Part shown: one piece after another, positions 1 through 6,907 of the stretch
Numbering within the stretch: position 1 is the stretch's first letter
Layout: the number at the start of each line of letters is the position of its first letter
Assembly (NCBI GenBank): GCA_016781725.1
Contig: JADDPU010000083.1
Location: forward strand, 1-9,958
Direction: 5' to 3'
Length of the DNA: 9,958 nt
From: Rubrobacter sp.
GTDB lineage: Bacteria; Actinomycetota; Rubrobacteria; Rubrobacterales; Rubrobacteraceae
The notes under the pieces: model-generated
The model's database searches: none
Seen by the model: the letters and a program-made list of their open reading frames with translations, nothing else
Told to the model about the DNA's origin: nothing
Program-made: the position numbers and the translations under genes

Positions 1-193
1 GGACCGATGACCGTCCCCTACCTGGAGCAAGCACCGGTTGGGGCGTGAAAGAGAAGAGGATCGGGGCAAGGCAGACAGCAGGGTGAGCGATATGGAGCCC
101 TCGGAAACACCCCTTTCCCTGCAGCGTGCCCGAGCGCGTCTTCGGCCACGTCCCGGGTTACCCTCCCGGTAGCCGTTAGATCTGCGTGACGCT

Positions 194-1303
194 TCAGCCC
201 ACCAGCAAACGCGTGAGCCGCAAATGTACGCCCTCGTCCTCGTCGGTGACGTAGAAGGTGCGGCCGCCTTCGGTGACGGCGATGCCCTCGACGCGCGGCA
301 GGGTAGGGAACTCGCGGACGAACTCGCCAGGGAGTTCGCCGGAGTGGGAATCTGGGGGGAGATCGCAGCGGAAGTGGGTGGCGACGGTCTCCCGGCCGCC
401 GGCGTAGTCCCTTACGAGCACGCTCTGCTTGTCCCGGCTGTCCACGTTACCGGTGACGAGGTGCAGCTCTTCGCCACTCTCGGTGTGGAGCAGGAAGAGA
501 TCCCGGACGCCGGCTATCTCGCCGTTCCTGCCCACGGCGTCCACGGTCCAGAAGCCTACGACCTCGGGGCGGGCATCGCCGGGATCGAAGAGACGGTCGA
601 TGCCATCTAACTCTACGAGGATCGGGCGTCCGCCGGCGGTGGTCGGGAAGCGGAGGCCGAGGAGGAGGGTGCCGTCCTTGCGGAAGGCGGCGCCCTCTAT
701 GTTGATCGGGTAGTCGTCCCCGCGCACGAGGCCTGCCCACTTCTTCTCCTCCTTCTCGCCGCGCTCGATGGTCGCGGCGATAAGCGCCCCGTGGGACTGC
801 TCGCCGAGCGGGATCAGGCCGGGTCCTTCCGTCTTTAGGGCGTCGTTGATGAGGCGATGGAGGACGAAGCTCTCGCGCGAGACTTCGAGCCGCATGGCCG
901 GGTCTTCGGTGACGTTGCCGACGTCGGCCTCGCGGAAGCGGGCGACGAAGCCGCGTTTGGGCTGCAAGGGCCCCGACTTGCTCCCGAAGTGGGAGCCGAG
1001 GATGTAGACGAAGCCGGTACGCTCGTCGCGCGTGATAGCCTCGGCGTCCTCGGTCTTGCCGGCGGCCCCGACCGCCTCGGTGTGGAGGCGTTCGATCTCC
1101 CAGCCCTCCTCTTCGGGAGAACCCTCGCGGTGACCGATGGCGGCGATGCAGTCCTCGACCTTCCCCTCGTCCAATACCGCCCAGAACCCGAGGTCCCAGC
1201 CGTGCTCCCCGAGCAGCGCCTTGTCCGCGATGTCCAGGAGCCCCGACGCCTCGTTCGGGTGCAGATTGAGCTCCATCTGAAAGAGGTCGTCGTCCCCGGC
1301 CAT
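194..1303 (-). CDS. DUF3616-like beta-propeller protein of unknown function
   Basis: Predicted cytoplasmic protein of 369 residues; no signal peptide or membrane segment is visible. Three blade-like motifs with an Asp/Glu-Gly/Ala core recur: DAEAI followed by VYILGSHFG (about 86-106), NIEGAAF followed by LLLGLRFP (about 201-220), and RVEGIAV followed by FYVTDEDEG near the C-terminus. This spacing and wording match what I know of the DUF3616 family, a beta-propeller family without an established reaction, so I infer the family and not a function. I chose the ATG at 1303 because an AGGAGG ribosome-binding site sits 6 nt upstream of it. A GTG at 1327 would add eight residues, but that start would place the AGGAGG inside the gene. 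The gene stands alone, divergent from the RlpA-like gene. Family assignment is moderately sure; the gene itself is secure. Confidence 0.82.
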   Translation of the reverse strand: MAGDDDLFQMELNLHPNEASGLLDIADKALLGEHGWDLGFWAVLDEGKVEDCIAAIGHREGSPEEEGWEIERLHTEAVGAAGKTEDAEAITRDERTGFVYILGSHFGSKSGPLQPKRGFVARFREADVGNVTEDPAMRLEVSRESFVLHRLINDALKTEGPGLIPLGEQSHGALIAATIERGEKEEKKWAGLVRGDDYPINIEGAAFRKDGTLLLGLRFPTTAGGRPILVELDGIDRLFDPGDARPEVVGFWTVDAVGRNGEIAGVRDLFLLHTESGEELHLVTGNVDSRDKQSVLVRDYAGGRETVATHFRCDLPPDSHSGELPGEFVREFPTLPRVEGIAVTEGGRTFYVTDEDEGVHLRLTRLLVG

Positions 1304-1396
1304 GCCTCTCCTCCTCGTCTCCGACACGCCCCCATACTACGCGCTCGTGAGCCCGAAAGCTCCTTGTACACTTGTGTGCGCGATCACCCCGCTTTC

Positions 1397-1437
1397 GTAA
1401 CGATGTGTTACATTCTCGTAGTCCCGAGAGTATGTAA
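1397..1437. promoter_or_regulatory. Two overlapping inverted repeats between divergent genes
   Basis: GTAAC (1397-1401), a 5-bp spacer and GTTAC (1407-1411) form a perfect 5-5-5 inverted repeat. Overlapping it, TTACATTCTCG (1408-1418) pairs with CGAGA (1425-1429) and ATGTAA (1432-1437), an 11-bp stem with a 2-nt bulge and a 6-nt loop. The segment is AT-richer than its surroundings and lies about 45 bp upstream of the RlpA-like start and about 95 bp upstream of the divergent gene. This is the usual place for an operator. I could not find a convincing -35/-10 pair. GTAAC-type half-sites are known for the actinobacterial regulator MtrA, which controls cell-wall genes, but linking it to this site is speculation. 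Confidence 0.4.
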
Positions 1438-1481
1438 GGCTCCGGGTTTCCCGCTAAGTGGACCACAACGTTGGAGGGGCT

Positions 1482-1946
1482 TTGTCGGTATCCGTGCGGA
1501 AGATAGCTACTATCGCGTTCCTGGCGGCGGTCGGCGTCCTGGCCGCCTTTCTCGCGGCGCCCGGTGGCGCCCGCGAGGACGAGAGGGTCCGCGGCGTCGC
1601 CGAGGTCAGGCACCCTGGGGTGGGCGGTCTCCCCCGCGAGCCAGAAGACCCGCCGGATCGACGGAAGGCTCGGACGATGATGGCTTCCTACTACGGGCGC
1701 ACGCTGGAGGGCCGGCCGATGGCCAACGGGCAGCCCTTCGACGCCGACGCCTACACCGCAGCCCACAGGACCCTGCCGTTCGGCACTGAGTTGGGGGTGG
1801 CTTACGGAGGCGAGTACGTGCGGGTCACCGTTACCGACCGCGGCCCCTACGTGGCGGGGCGCGACCTGGACCTCTCTCTAGCCGCGGCCCGCGAGATCGG
1901 GCTGACAGCCCCTGGCGAGGCCCCGGTTCGGGTAACGAAACAGTAG
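1482..1946 (+). CDS. Secreted RlpA-like double-psi beta-barrel protein
   Basis: Likely exported cell-wall protein of 154 residues. The N-terminus has Arg-Lys (6-7) followed by a long hydrophobic run (8-26) ending near a Gly-Gly-Ala, which looks like a signal peptide or anchor; there is no lipobox cysteine. A charged, proline-rich linker (about 30-65) leads to one RlpA-like DPBB domain (68-150): ASYYG, ANGQPFD, TAAHRTLPFG, VTVTDRGPY and the final RDLDLS block. RlpA of Gram-negatives cleaves glycan strands lacking stem peptides; His95, Asp87 and Asp119 occupy conserved positions, but the Glu usual in ANGE is Gln84. The SPOR domain is absent. The start is uncertain: TTG at 1482 follows GGAGGGG closely, GTG at 1458 adds eight residues, and GTG at 1494 is also possible. 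Activity is therefore inferred only weakly. Confidence 0.85.
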   Translation: MSVSVRKIATIAFLAAVGVLAAFLAAPGGAREDERVRGVAEVRHPGVGGLPREPEDPPDRRKARTMMASYYGRTLEGRPMANGQPFDADAYTAAHRTLPFGTELGVAYGGEYVRVTVTDRGPYVAGRDLDLSLAAAREIGLTAPGEAPVRVTKQ

Positions 1947-1956
1947 CCTCGAACCG
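1924..1956. terminator. Hairpin between convergent genes, possible terminator
   Basis: CGGTTCG (1924-1930) and CGAACCG (1950-1956) are perfect inverted copies. On the plus-strand transcript the stem extends inward by a G-U and a G-C pair, leaving a 15-nt loop that contains the RlpA-like stop codon. It sits at the junction of two convergent genes whose stops are 22 bp apart, where a two-way terminator would be expected. No T-tract follows on either strand, so it is not a canonical intrinsic terminator. Confidence 0.35.
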
Positions 1957-1968
1957 TGGCGCTCTCAG

Positions 1969-2781
1969 TTACGCCTGCTCCTCCAGAAAGTCCAGTACGA
2001 TCCGGTTGAACTCATCCGGGCGCTCCATATTCGGCAGGTGGGCCACGCCGGTCATACTCACCTTCCGCGCGTTCGGAAGCTCCCTCGCGAGCAGGTCGGC
2101 CGCCGCGAGCGTCCTCGGTTGATCGGAGTCCCCGACTATCACCAGAGAAGGCGCCAGGACCTCCTCCAGTCGGTCCACGGCTGGCGGCTCGGGCGGCAGC
2201 TCTTCACCAAGCCCCGAGGCCTCGTTCTCGAGGGCGATCAGGTTCATCTCCCTGACCAGATCCCGGACGCCGGCCTCCACCTCTTCGGGACCCCGCCCGG
2301 GGCCGTCGACCCAGATCCGGACCTCGAGCTCCGATACCCGCCCGAGGTCCCCCGCCTCGTCGGCAGCTACCAGCTCATCCCACTGCTCCGGCGGGCCAAA
2401 ATCCCCTTCGAACCCGCTCACGGCGGACCCTACCAGGACGAGCGCTCCCACCCTATCCGGGTGCCGGAGCGCGAAGTCCAGGACGGCCCCTCCCCCCATC
2501 GAGCAGCCCACCAGGTGCGCCCGCCCGACCCCAAGGGAGTCGAGCAAGCCCCGCAGGTCCTCGTGGTGGGAGAAGGGTCCTTCCACCATCGCCGTCTTCC
2601 CGAAGCCCCGCAGGTCGTAGCGGATCACCCGGTATCTGCCGGCGAAGGCTTCGACCTGGTCGCCCCACATCCTGCAGTCCGCGATCCCGGCGTGCACCAG
2701 GACCAGCGGCTCCCCTTCTCCCGCGATCTCGTAACTTATCTGCGCGCCGTTGACGTCGGCGGTTCCCGTTCTCCGAAGCAT
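1969..2781 (-). CDS. Alpha/beta-fold hydrolase
   Basis: A 270-residue cytoplasmic serine hydrolase of the alpha/beta-hydrolase fold, a usual length for the family. The oxyanion region is LVHAG (28-32). The nucleophile elbow GCSMGG places the catalytic Ser at 94, the acid is probably Asp220 in GDSDQP (Asp218 is an alternative), and the base is His248 in GVAHLPNMERP. A cap of helices, rich in acidic residues, lies at about 125-205. The pattern resembles 3-oxoadipate enol-lactonase, esterase and haloperoxidase-like members, but no substrate can be read from sequence. The ATG at 2781 is preceded by GGGAG about 9 nt upstream. The gene is single, convergent with the RlpA-like gene and 403 bp from the CoA-transferase gene, so no operon partner helps to define it. 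Confidence 0.9.
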   Translation of the reverse strand: MLRRTGTADVNGAQISYEIAGEGEPLVLVHAGIADCRMWGDQVEAFAGRYRVIRYDLRGFGKTAMVEGPFSHHEDLRGLLDSLGVGRAHLVGCSMGGGAVLDFALRHPDRVGALVLVGSAVSGFEGDFGPPEQWDELVAADEAGDLGRVSELEVRIWVDGPGRGPEEVEAGVRDLVREMNLIALENEASGLGEELPPEPPAVDRLEEVLAPSLVIVGDSDQPRTLAAADLLARELPNARKVSMTGVAHLPNMERPDEFNRIVLDFLEEQA

Positions 2782-2795
2782 CTGTCTTCTCTCCC

Positions 2796-2808
2796 GTCAA
2801 ATATTTAC
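2796..2808. promoter_or_regulatory. AT-rich palindromic patch upstream of the hydrolase
   Basis: An AAATATTT palindrome (2799-2806) lies in a GTnAA-n3-TTnAC arrangement (2796-2808), directly upstream of the ribosome-binding site of the alpha/beta hydrolase. Such an AT-rich block stands out in this GC-rich sequence and could be part of a promoter or an operator. No matching -35 box was found, so the call is tentative. Confidence 0.25.
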
Positions 2809-3098
2809 GTCTCCTGCGAACCTCGACGCGGAACTCGAAGGCATCCGGACGTGTTCCGAAGGTAGGAGGATCTCGCGGCTGTTCCAGCGATCTGATAGGA
2901 CACGAGTTAGAGACGCATCGTCCCCGGATGGGCGTCCGGCAGTATAGGGCACCAGCGCCTGCGAAACCAGGGTCCTCGCGGTGCTAAGGAGGAGCGGGGG
3001 AAGGACCGGCGCGGCGGTTGGCGGGCTCCTAACACAAGGCCGATAGTTCTGCTGCGGCCCTTCGTTCGGGCACAGATGTTCGGCCGATCGGGGCAGGT

Positions 3099-3114
3099 AG
3101 GGCCGCCCGGCCCT
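3099..3114. terminator. GC-rich hairpin downstream of the CoA-transferase operon
   Basis: AGGGCC (3099-3104) and GGCCCT (3109-3114) form a perfect 6-bp stem with a 4-nt loop. It lies about 70 bp beyond the stop codon of the minus-strand CoA-transferase gene, the last gene of its operon. No T-tract follows, and short GC hairpins arise easily in such DNA, so this is a weak terminator candidate. Confidence 0.2.
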
Positions 3115-3184
3115 TATCCGCGCCGTTCCACACGGGCTATCCTAATCCTCGCATGCCCTCGTCGCCGCCTCTACAACCAACCGC

Positions 3185-4363
3185 TCATACGGCCGCCGAC
3201 CGGCGCAGGGTGGCCACCTCGTCCTCGCCGTAGCCGAGCTCGGCGAGTATAGCGTCGGTGTGCTCTCCGACCGCGGGGATAGGGGCCATGACCGGCTCTG
3301 TGCCGTCTATCGTCGCCGGTGGCAGGAGGGCGCTCAGGGGGCCGGCCGGGGATCCCACCTCTCTCCACCGGTTGCGGGCTTTCAGCTGCGGATGCTCGAT
3401 AAAGTCCTGGACGGTCCTTAGCCGGGCGTTCGCGATCTGCGCCCCTTCGAGGCGGGTTATAGCCTCCTCGGCGGAGAGCCCTTCTAGGGTGTTCTCGATC
3501 TCCTGGTGCAGGGCGTCCCTGTTTGCGACGCGCTCGGAGTTGCTGTCGAAGCGTTCGTCCCTGGCCAGATCGGGCCTTCCGAGCACTACCTCGCAGAACC
3601 TTTCCCACTCCCTCTCGTTCTGGATACCGAGGAAGATGACTTCCTTATCCCCGCACTCGAAGGGGCCGTAGGGGGCGATGGCGGCGTGGCTCGCCCCGGT
3701 TCTCTGCGGTTCCCTGCCACCGTACAGGGTGAAATAGGCGGGGAAGCCCATCCACTCGCCCAGAGCCTCGAAGAGGGTGACCTCGATGGCGGCGCCCTCG
3801 CCGGTCTGATGGCGCCTCAGCAGCGCCACGAGTATGCCGGAGTAGGCGTACATGCCGCAGGCTATATCCGCGATGGAGATCCCGACCTTCGAGGGGGTCT
3901 CCTGGGTACCCGTGATCGAGACGAGCCCCGCCTCGCACTGCACCAGGAGATCGTAAGCCTTCTTGTCCCGGTACGGCCCGGAGGAGCCGTAACCGGAGAC
4001 GTCGCAGACGATGAGCCCGGGATGCCTCTCGCGCAAGGCCTCGGCCCCGAAGCCGAGCCTCCCTGCCGCCCCGGGGGCGAGGTTCTGGACGAAGACGTCG
4101 GCCCGCTCGACGAGGCGGTTCAGCACCCCGCGGGCGCCCTCCTGCTTGAGGTCCAACGTCAGGGATTCCTTCGAGCGGTTGAGCCAGACAAAGTGGCTGG
4201 CGAGTCCCTTGACGGTAGTGTCGTAGGCGCGGGCGAAGTCCCCAACCTCGGGGCGTTCGACCTTTATCACCCGCGCCCCGAGGTCGGCGAGTTGGCGGGT
4301 GGCGAAGGGGGCGGCGACCGCCTGCTCCAGAGAGACGACCGTTATGCCTTCGAGCGGCAGCAT
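3185..4363 (-). CDS. CaiB/BaiF (class III) CoA-transferase
   Basis: A 392-residue family III CoA-transferase, which moves CoA from a donor thioester to a carboxylic acid. Visible marks are the N-terminal LEGITVVSLEQAVAAPFATRQLADLGARVIK-type start (about 4-34, spanning the first CoA-binding fold), NRSKESLTLDL (62-72), and KAYDLLVQ, whose Asp138 is the expected nucleophile that forms the acyl-enzyme intermediate. The length is normal for the family, whose members form interlocked dimers. I start at ATG 4363: it lies 1 bp after the upstream gene's TAA stop and begins exactly where the family begins. A longer frame to 4405 would add an unlikely cysteine-containing extension inside the dehydrogenase gene. 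As last gene of a MaoC-MmgE/PrpD-dehydrogenase operon it probably activates the pathway's acid. The substrate is unknown; itaconate or mesaconate-type acids are candidates by synteny. Confidence 0.93.
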   Translation of the reverse strand: MLPLEGITVVSLEQAVAAPFATRQLADLGARVIKVERPEVGDFARAYDTTVKGLASHFVWLNRSKESLTLDLKQEGARGVLNRLVERADVFVQNLAPGAAGRLGFGAEALRERHPGLIVCDVSGYGSSGPYRDKKAYDLLVQCEAGLVSITGTQETPSKVGISIADIACGMYAYSGILVALLRRHQTGEGAAIEVTLFEALGEWMGFPAYFTLYGGREPQRTGASHAAIAPYGPFECGDKEVIFLGIQNEREWERFCEVVLGRPDLARDERFDSNSERVANRDALHQEIENTLEGLSAEEAITRLEGAQIANARLRTVQDFIEHPQLKARNRWREVGSPAGPLSALLPPATIDGTEPVMAPIPAVGEHTDAILAELGYGEDEVATLRRSAAV

Positions 4364-4364
4364 C

Positions 4365-5528
4365 TTAGAAGGACCTCGGCATGCCGAGCACGTGCTCTCC
4401 CACATAGGAGAGGATGAGGTTGGTGGAGATGGGCGCCACCTTGAAGAGCCGGGTCTCGCGGAACTTGCGCTCGACGTCGTACTCGGCGTCGAAGCTGTAG
4501 CCGCCGAAGGTCTGCATCGCGGCGTTCGCGGCCTCCCAGGCGGCGTCGGCCGTCAGGAGCAGGGCCATGTTCGCCTCGGCGCCGCAGGGCTCGCCCCTCT
4601 CGAAAAGCTCGGCTGCCCGGAAGCGCATCAGGTCGGCGGCCTCGACGCTAACGTGCGCGCGGGCGAGGGGGAACTGGATGCCCTGGTTCTGCCCTATCGG
4701 GCGGCCGAAGACCGCGCGTTCTTTGGCGCGGCGGGTAGCGCGGTCCACGAACCACCGCCCGTTGCCGACGCACTCGGCGGCGATCAGGATGCGCTCGGCG
4801 TTCATCCCGTCGAGGATGTAACGAAAACCCCTACCCTCCTCGCCGATCAGGGCGCTCGCCGGGATGCGCAAATCCTCGAAGACGAGCTCGTTGGTCTCGT
4901 TGTTGATCATTACCCGCCGGGGCTTGACCGTGAGGCCGTTGCCGATGGCCTCGCGCAGATCGAAGATAAAGACAGAGAGCCCCTCGGATTTGCGCTTCAC
5001 CTCGTCTAGCGGCGTCGTGCGGGCCAGCAGGATCATAAAGTCCGAGTGCTGGACGCGCGAGATGTAGATCTTGCGCCCGTTGATGAGGTAGTGGTCGCCG
5101 TCGGGGCTGCGCGTGGCGGTCGTCGTCAACTGCGTGGTGTCGGTACCGGCCTCGGGCTCCGTTACCCCGAAGGCCTGCAGCCTCAGCTCGCCGCTCGCTA
5201 TCTTCGGCAGGTACTCCCTCTTCTGCTCCTCCGAGCCGTGACGGAGCAGGGTCCCCATCGTGTACACCTGCGCGTGGGCTGGCTGGGCGTTGCCCCCGGA
5301 GCGGTTGATCTCTTCGAGGATGACCGAGGCCTGCGAGAGGTTCATCCCCAACCCCCCGTACTCCTCAGGGATGAGGGCTGCGAGGTACCTCCTCTCGGAC
5401 ATGGCCCGGACGAACTCCTCCGGGTACTCCCTCTTCGCGTCGAGCTCGCGCCAGTAGGCGTCCGGGAACTCCGCGCACACCTCGCGGACCCGCCGGCGCA
5501 ACTCCTCGTGCTGGTCGGGACGGCTCAC
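4365..5528 (-). CDS. Acyl-CoA dehydrogenase with the catalytic Glu at the isovaleryl-type position
   Basis: A 387-residue FAD-dependent acyl-CoA dehydrogenase, full length. The N-terminal helical domain runs to about 115; the flavin and substrate loop FGVTEPEAGTD (120-130) begins the beta domain; GFRYILDGMNAERI (234-247) and RAVFGRPIGQNQGIQFPLA (271-289) begin the C-terminal helical domain, with FGGYSFDAEYDVERKFR at about 341-357. The usual base, the Glu of the YEGTSE motif in short- and medium-chain enzymes, is replaced by APISTN (Pro366). Glu245 in NAER aligns by eye with the helix-G Glu of isovaleryl- and long-chain acyl-CoA dehydrogenases, so it is the likely base, perhaps acting on a branched acyl-CoA. 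The GTG start at 5528 shares GTGA with the stop of the upstream MmgE/PrpD gene, indicating coupling. The substrate is not established. Confidence 0.93.
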   Translation of the reverse strand: MSRPDQHEELRRRVREVCAEFPDAYWRELDAKREYPEEFVRAMSERRYLAALIPEEYGGLGMNLSQASVILEEINRSGGNAQPAHAQVYTMGTLLRHGSEEQKREYLPKIASGELRLQAFGVTEPEAGTDTTQLTTTATRSPDGDHYLINGRKIYISRVQHSDFMILLARTTPLDEVKRKSEGLSVFIFDLREAIGNGLTVKPRRVMINNETNELVFEDLRIPASALIGEEGRGFRYILDGMNAERILIAAECVGNGRWFVDRATRRAKERAVFGRPIGQNQGIQFPLARAHVSVEAADLMRFRAAELFERGEPCGAEANMALLLTADAAWEAANAAMQTFGGYSFDAEYDVERKFRETRLFKVAPISTNLILSYVGEHVLGMPRSF

Positions 5529-6907
5529 TGTGAACCCGCCGGCAAGAGGTCTCGCACGCTCGCCTCCTCCTCGAGGCCCCAGATGCGGGCCAGGATCCTA
5601 TCGACCTCAGACGCGGTGGCCCCGCCCCCGTAGGCCGCGAGCTTGCGCGCCTTGGCCTCTAGCTCCTCGCGGCTCAGGGTGTTTCCGGGGTCGCCTTTCG
5701 GCACCTCGACGCGGGAGGTGAACCGCTCCTCGTCCGCGGTCTCTATCTCGACGAGCCCGATCCAACGCCGCGGGTAGGCCGCGTCTACCTCGGGGTCTAA
5801 GACCATCTCGACTTTCTCGCTGAACCTGCGCAGCTCCGGGTCCCTCAGCGCCTCCTCGGTGAAGTCGTCGATCCCGGCGCTGCCGTTTTTGGCGATCGTG
5901 GCGAGCACGAAGCCCATGGAGAACTTTGACTGATGGATAGTACGCGGGTCGCTTACCGGCCCGAGCACGTCTATGGCCGCCGCGTGGACGCGGGCCCGGA
6001 CGCGGGCGATGTCTTGCGCCCCGAGCCCGCGCTCTTCCATCCCCTGTAGCAGCGCGTCGGCGGCGGGGTGGGTGTGGCGGCAGGAGGCGTGGTACTTGAA
6101 GGAGGTCTCGAGCACGGCCCAACGCTCCCCGAGCCCATCGACGAGCTCGCCCGGGTCCGCCTCGGAGGACATGCCGGCTGCCATCCCCCTCTCCCCCTCC
6201 AGGATGCGTTCGGCGCCGGTGAAGCCATCGCGGGCGAGGTAGGCCGCAAGAAGGCCGTCCGAGGCGGCCTTGGCGGTGTGGAGCTGCTTCGAGTCGGCCG
6301 CGTCGTGCAAGAACTCCCAGAGCCCGGCCGCCTGGGTCCCGGCCGAACCGAGCGCGTGAAGCGTCGTCTCCTCGTCCGAACCGAGCAGGCGGGAGACGGC
6401 CGCCGCAGCAGCGAGCGTACCCGCGGTGCCGGTCGTGTGGAAGACCCTGTAGTGGGACCGGCCGAGGTAGCTTCCCACCCTCACCCCCGCCTCGTAGCCG
6501 GCGACCGAGGCGGTCAGAAACTCCCTTCCCGAGGCCCCAGTCTGCTGGGCCGCGGCGAGCGCGGCCGGGAAGACCACGGTCGCCGGGTGGAAGACGGAGG
6601 CGTTGTGCAGATCGTCCTGTTCGACGACGTGCGAGGCCGCACCGTTGACGAGCGCGGCGAAGAGCGGCGAGGTGCGCCGGCGCGAGATGAGGTCCTCGCT
6701 CGGCCCCCCCGACGGTCCCATCTCCCCCGCGAAACGCTCCAGAATGCGAACCGGCCGCTCGTCCCTGCCCGCCAGGGCTGAGCCTACCCAGTCCACGAAG
6801 AGCTCCTTGGTGCGCTCCACGGCCGCCTCGGGGAGGTCCTCGTAGCTGAGGCGCGCCAGAAATGCGGCCAGCTCGCGCGTCGTCGCGCTGCGGGTTATGG
6901 TGCTCAC
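5525..6907 (-). CDS. MmgE/PrpD family protein
   Basis: A 460-residue member of the MmgE/PrpD family, which includes 2-methylcitrate dehydratase and cis-aconitate decarboxylase (the itaconate-forming enzyme). Conserved features are the N-terminal helical start with DWVGSALAG (39-47), the QDDLHNASVFHPA segment (97-109), FHTTGTAGTLAAAAA (156-170) with His157, DSKQLHTAKAA (205-215) with Lys207, and FKYHASCRHTHPAADA (270-285). These positions correspond to the acidic, His and Lys active-site residues of the family, so the protein looks catalytically competent. The GTG at 6907 overlaps the MaoC stop by 4 bp (GTGA) and has GGGAG 7 nt upstream. In this operon it could dehydrate, decarboxylate or isomerise a branched di- or tricarboxylate. 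The exact reaction cannot be read, and calling it 2-methylcitrate dehydratase would be unjustified without methylcitrate synthase nearby. Confidence 0.92.
   Translation of the reverse strand: MSTITRSATTRELAAFLARLSYEDLPEAAVERTKELFVDWVGSALAGRDERPVRILERFAGEMGPSGGPSEDLISRRRTSPLFAALVNGAASHVVEQDDLHNASVFHPATVVFPAALAAAQQTGASGREFLTASVAGYEAGVRVGSYLGRSHYRVFHTTGTAGTLAAAAAVSRLLGSDEETTLHALGSAGTQAAGLWEFLHDAADSKQLHTAKAASDGLLAAYLARDGFTGAERILEGERGMAAGMSSEADPGELVDGLGERWAVLETSFKYHASCRHTHPAADALLQGMEERGLGAQDIARVRARVHAAAIDVLGPVSDPRTIHQSKFSMGFVLATIAKNGSAGIDDFTEEALRDPELRRFSEKVEMVLDPEVDAAYPRRWIGLVEIETADEERFTSRVEVPKGDPGNTLSREELEAKARKLAAYGGGATASEVDRILARIWGLEEEASVRDLLPAGSQ

Larger units (their letters stand above)
2782..3184. 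other. 403-bp intergenic region without a supportable gene
   Basis: This stretch separates the hydrolase start from the CoA-transferase stop, both on the minus strand. I found no reading frame with a recognisable product, no tRNA-like cloverleaf and no repeat array. It holds the AT-rich patch at its left end and a short GC-rich hairpin at 3099-3114. It should contain the hydrolase promoter and the 3' end of the catabolic operon transcript. Confidence 0.5.

Noticed and set aside
153..169. CCGGG-n7-CCCGG hairpin just beyond the stop of the DUF3616-like gene
   Set aside because: Only 5 bp of stem and no T-tract; expected by chance in GC-rich DNA.
92..172. Small plus-strand frame of 26 residues starting ATG
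   Set aside because: No good ribosome-binding site, no recognisable product, and Arg/Pro-rich composition typical of chance frames here.
447..1766. Long minus-strand frame (439 codons) overlapping both the DUF3616-like and RlpA-like genes
   Set aside because: It is Arg/Gly/Pro-rich out-of-frame translation of GC-rich coding DNA, has no recognisable domain, and conflicts with two genes with clear motifs.
857..1789. Long plus-strand frame (310 codons)
   Set aside because: Antisense to the DUF3616-like gene and out of frame with the RlpA-like gene, with no domain and no ribosome-binding site seen.
2750..2947. 65-codon plus-strand frame in the intergenic region
   Set aside because: It starts inside the antisense of the hydrolase gene, shows no domain, and has no supporting ribosome-binding site.
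4364..4405. 14-residue extension of the CoA-transferase into the dehydrogenase gene
   Set aside because: Family homology begins at the ATG at 4363, which is 1 bp past the upstream stop, the same coupled layout as the rest of the operon.
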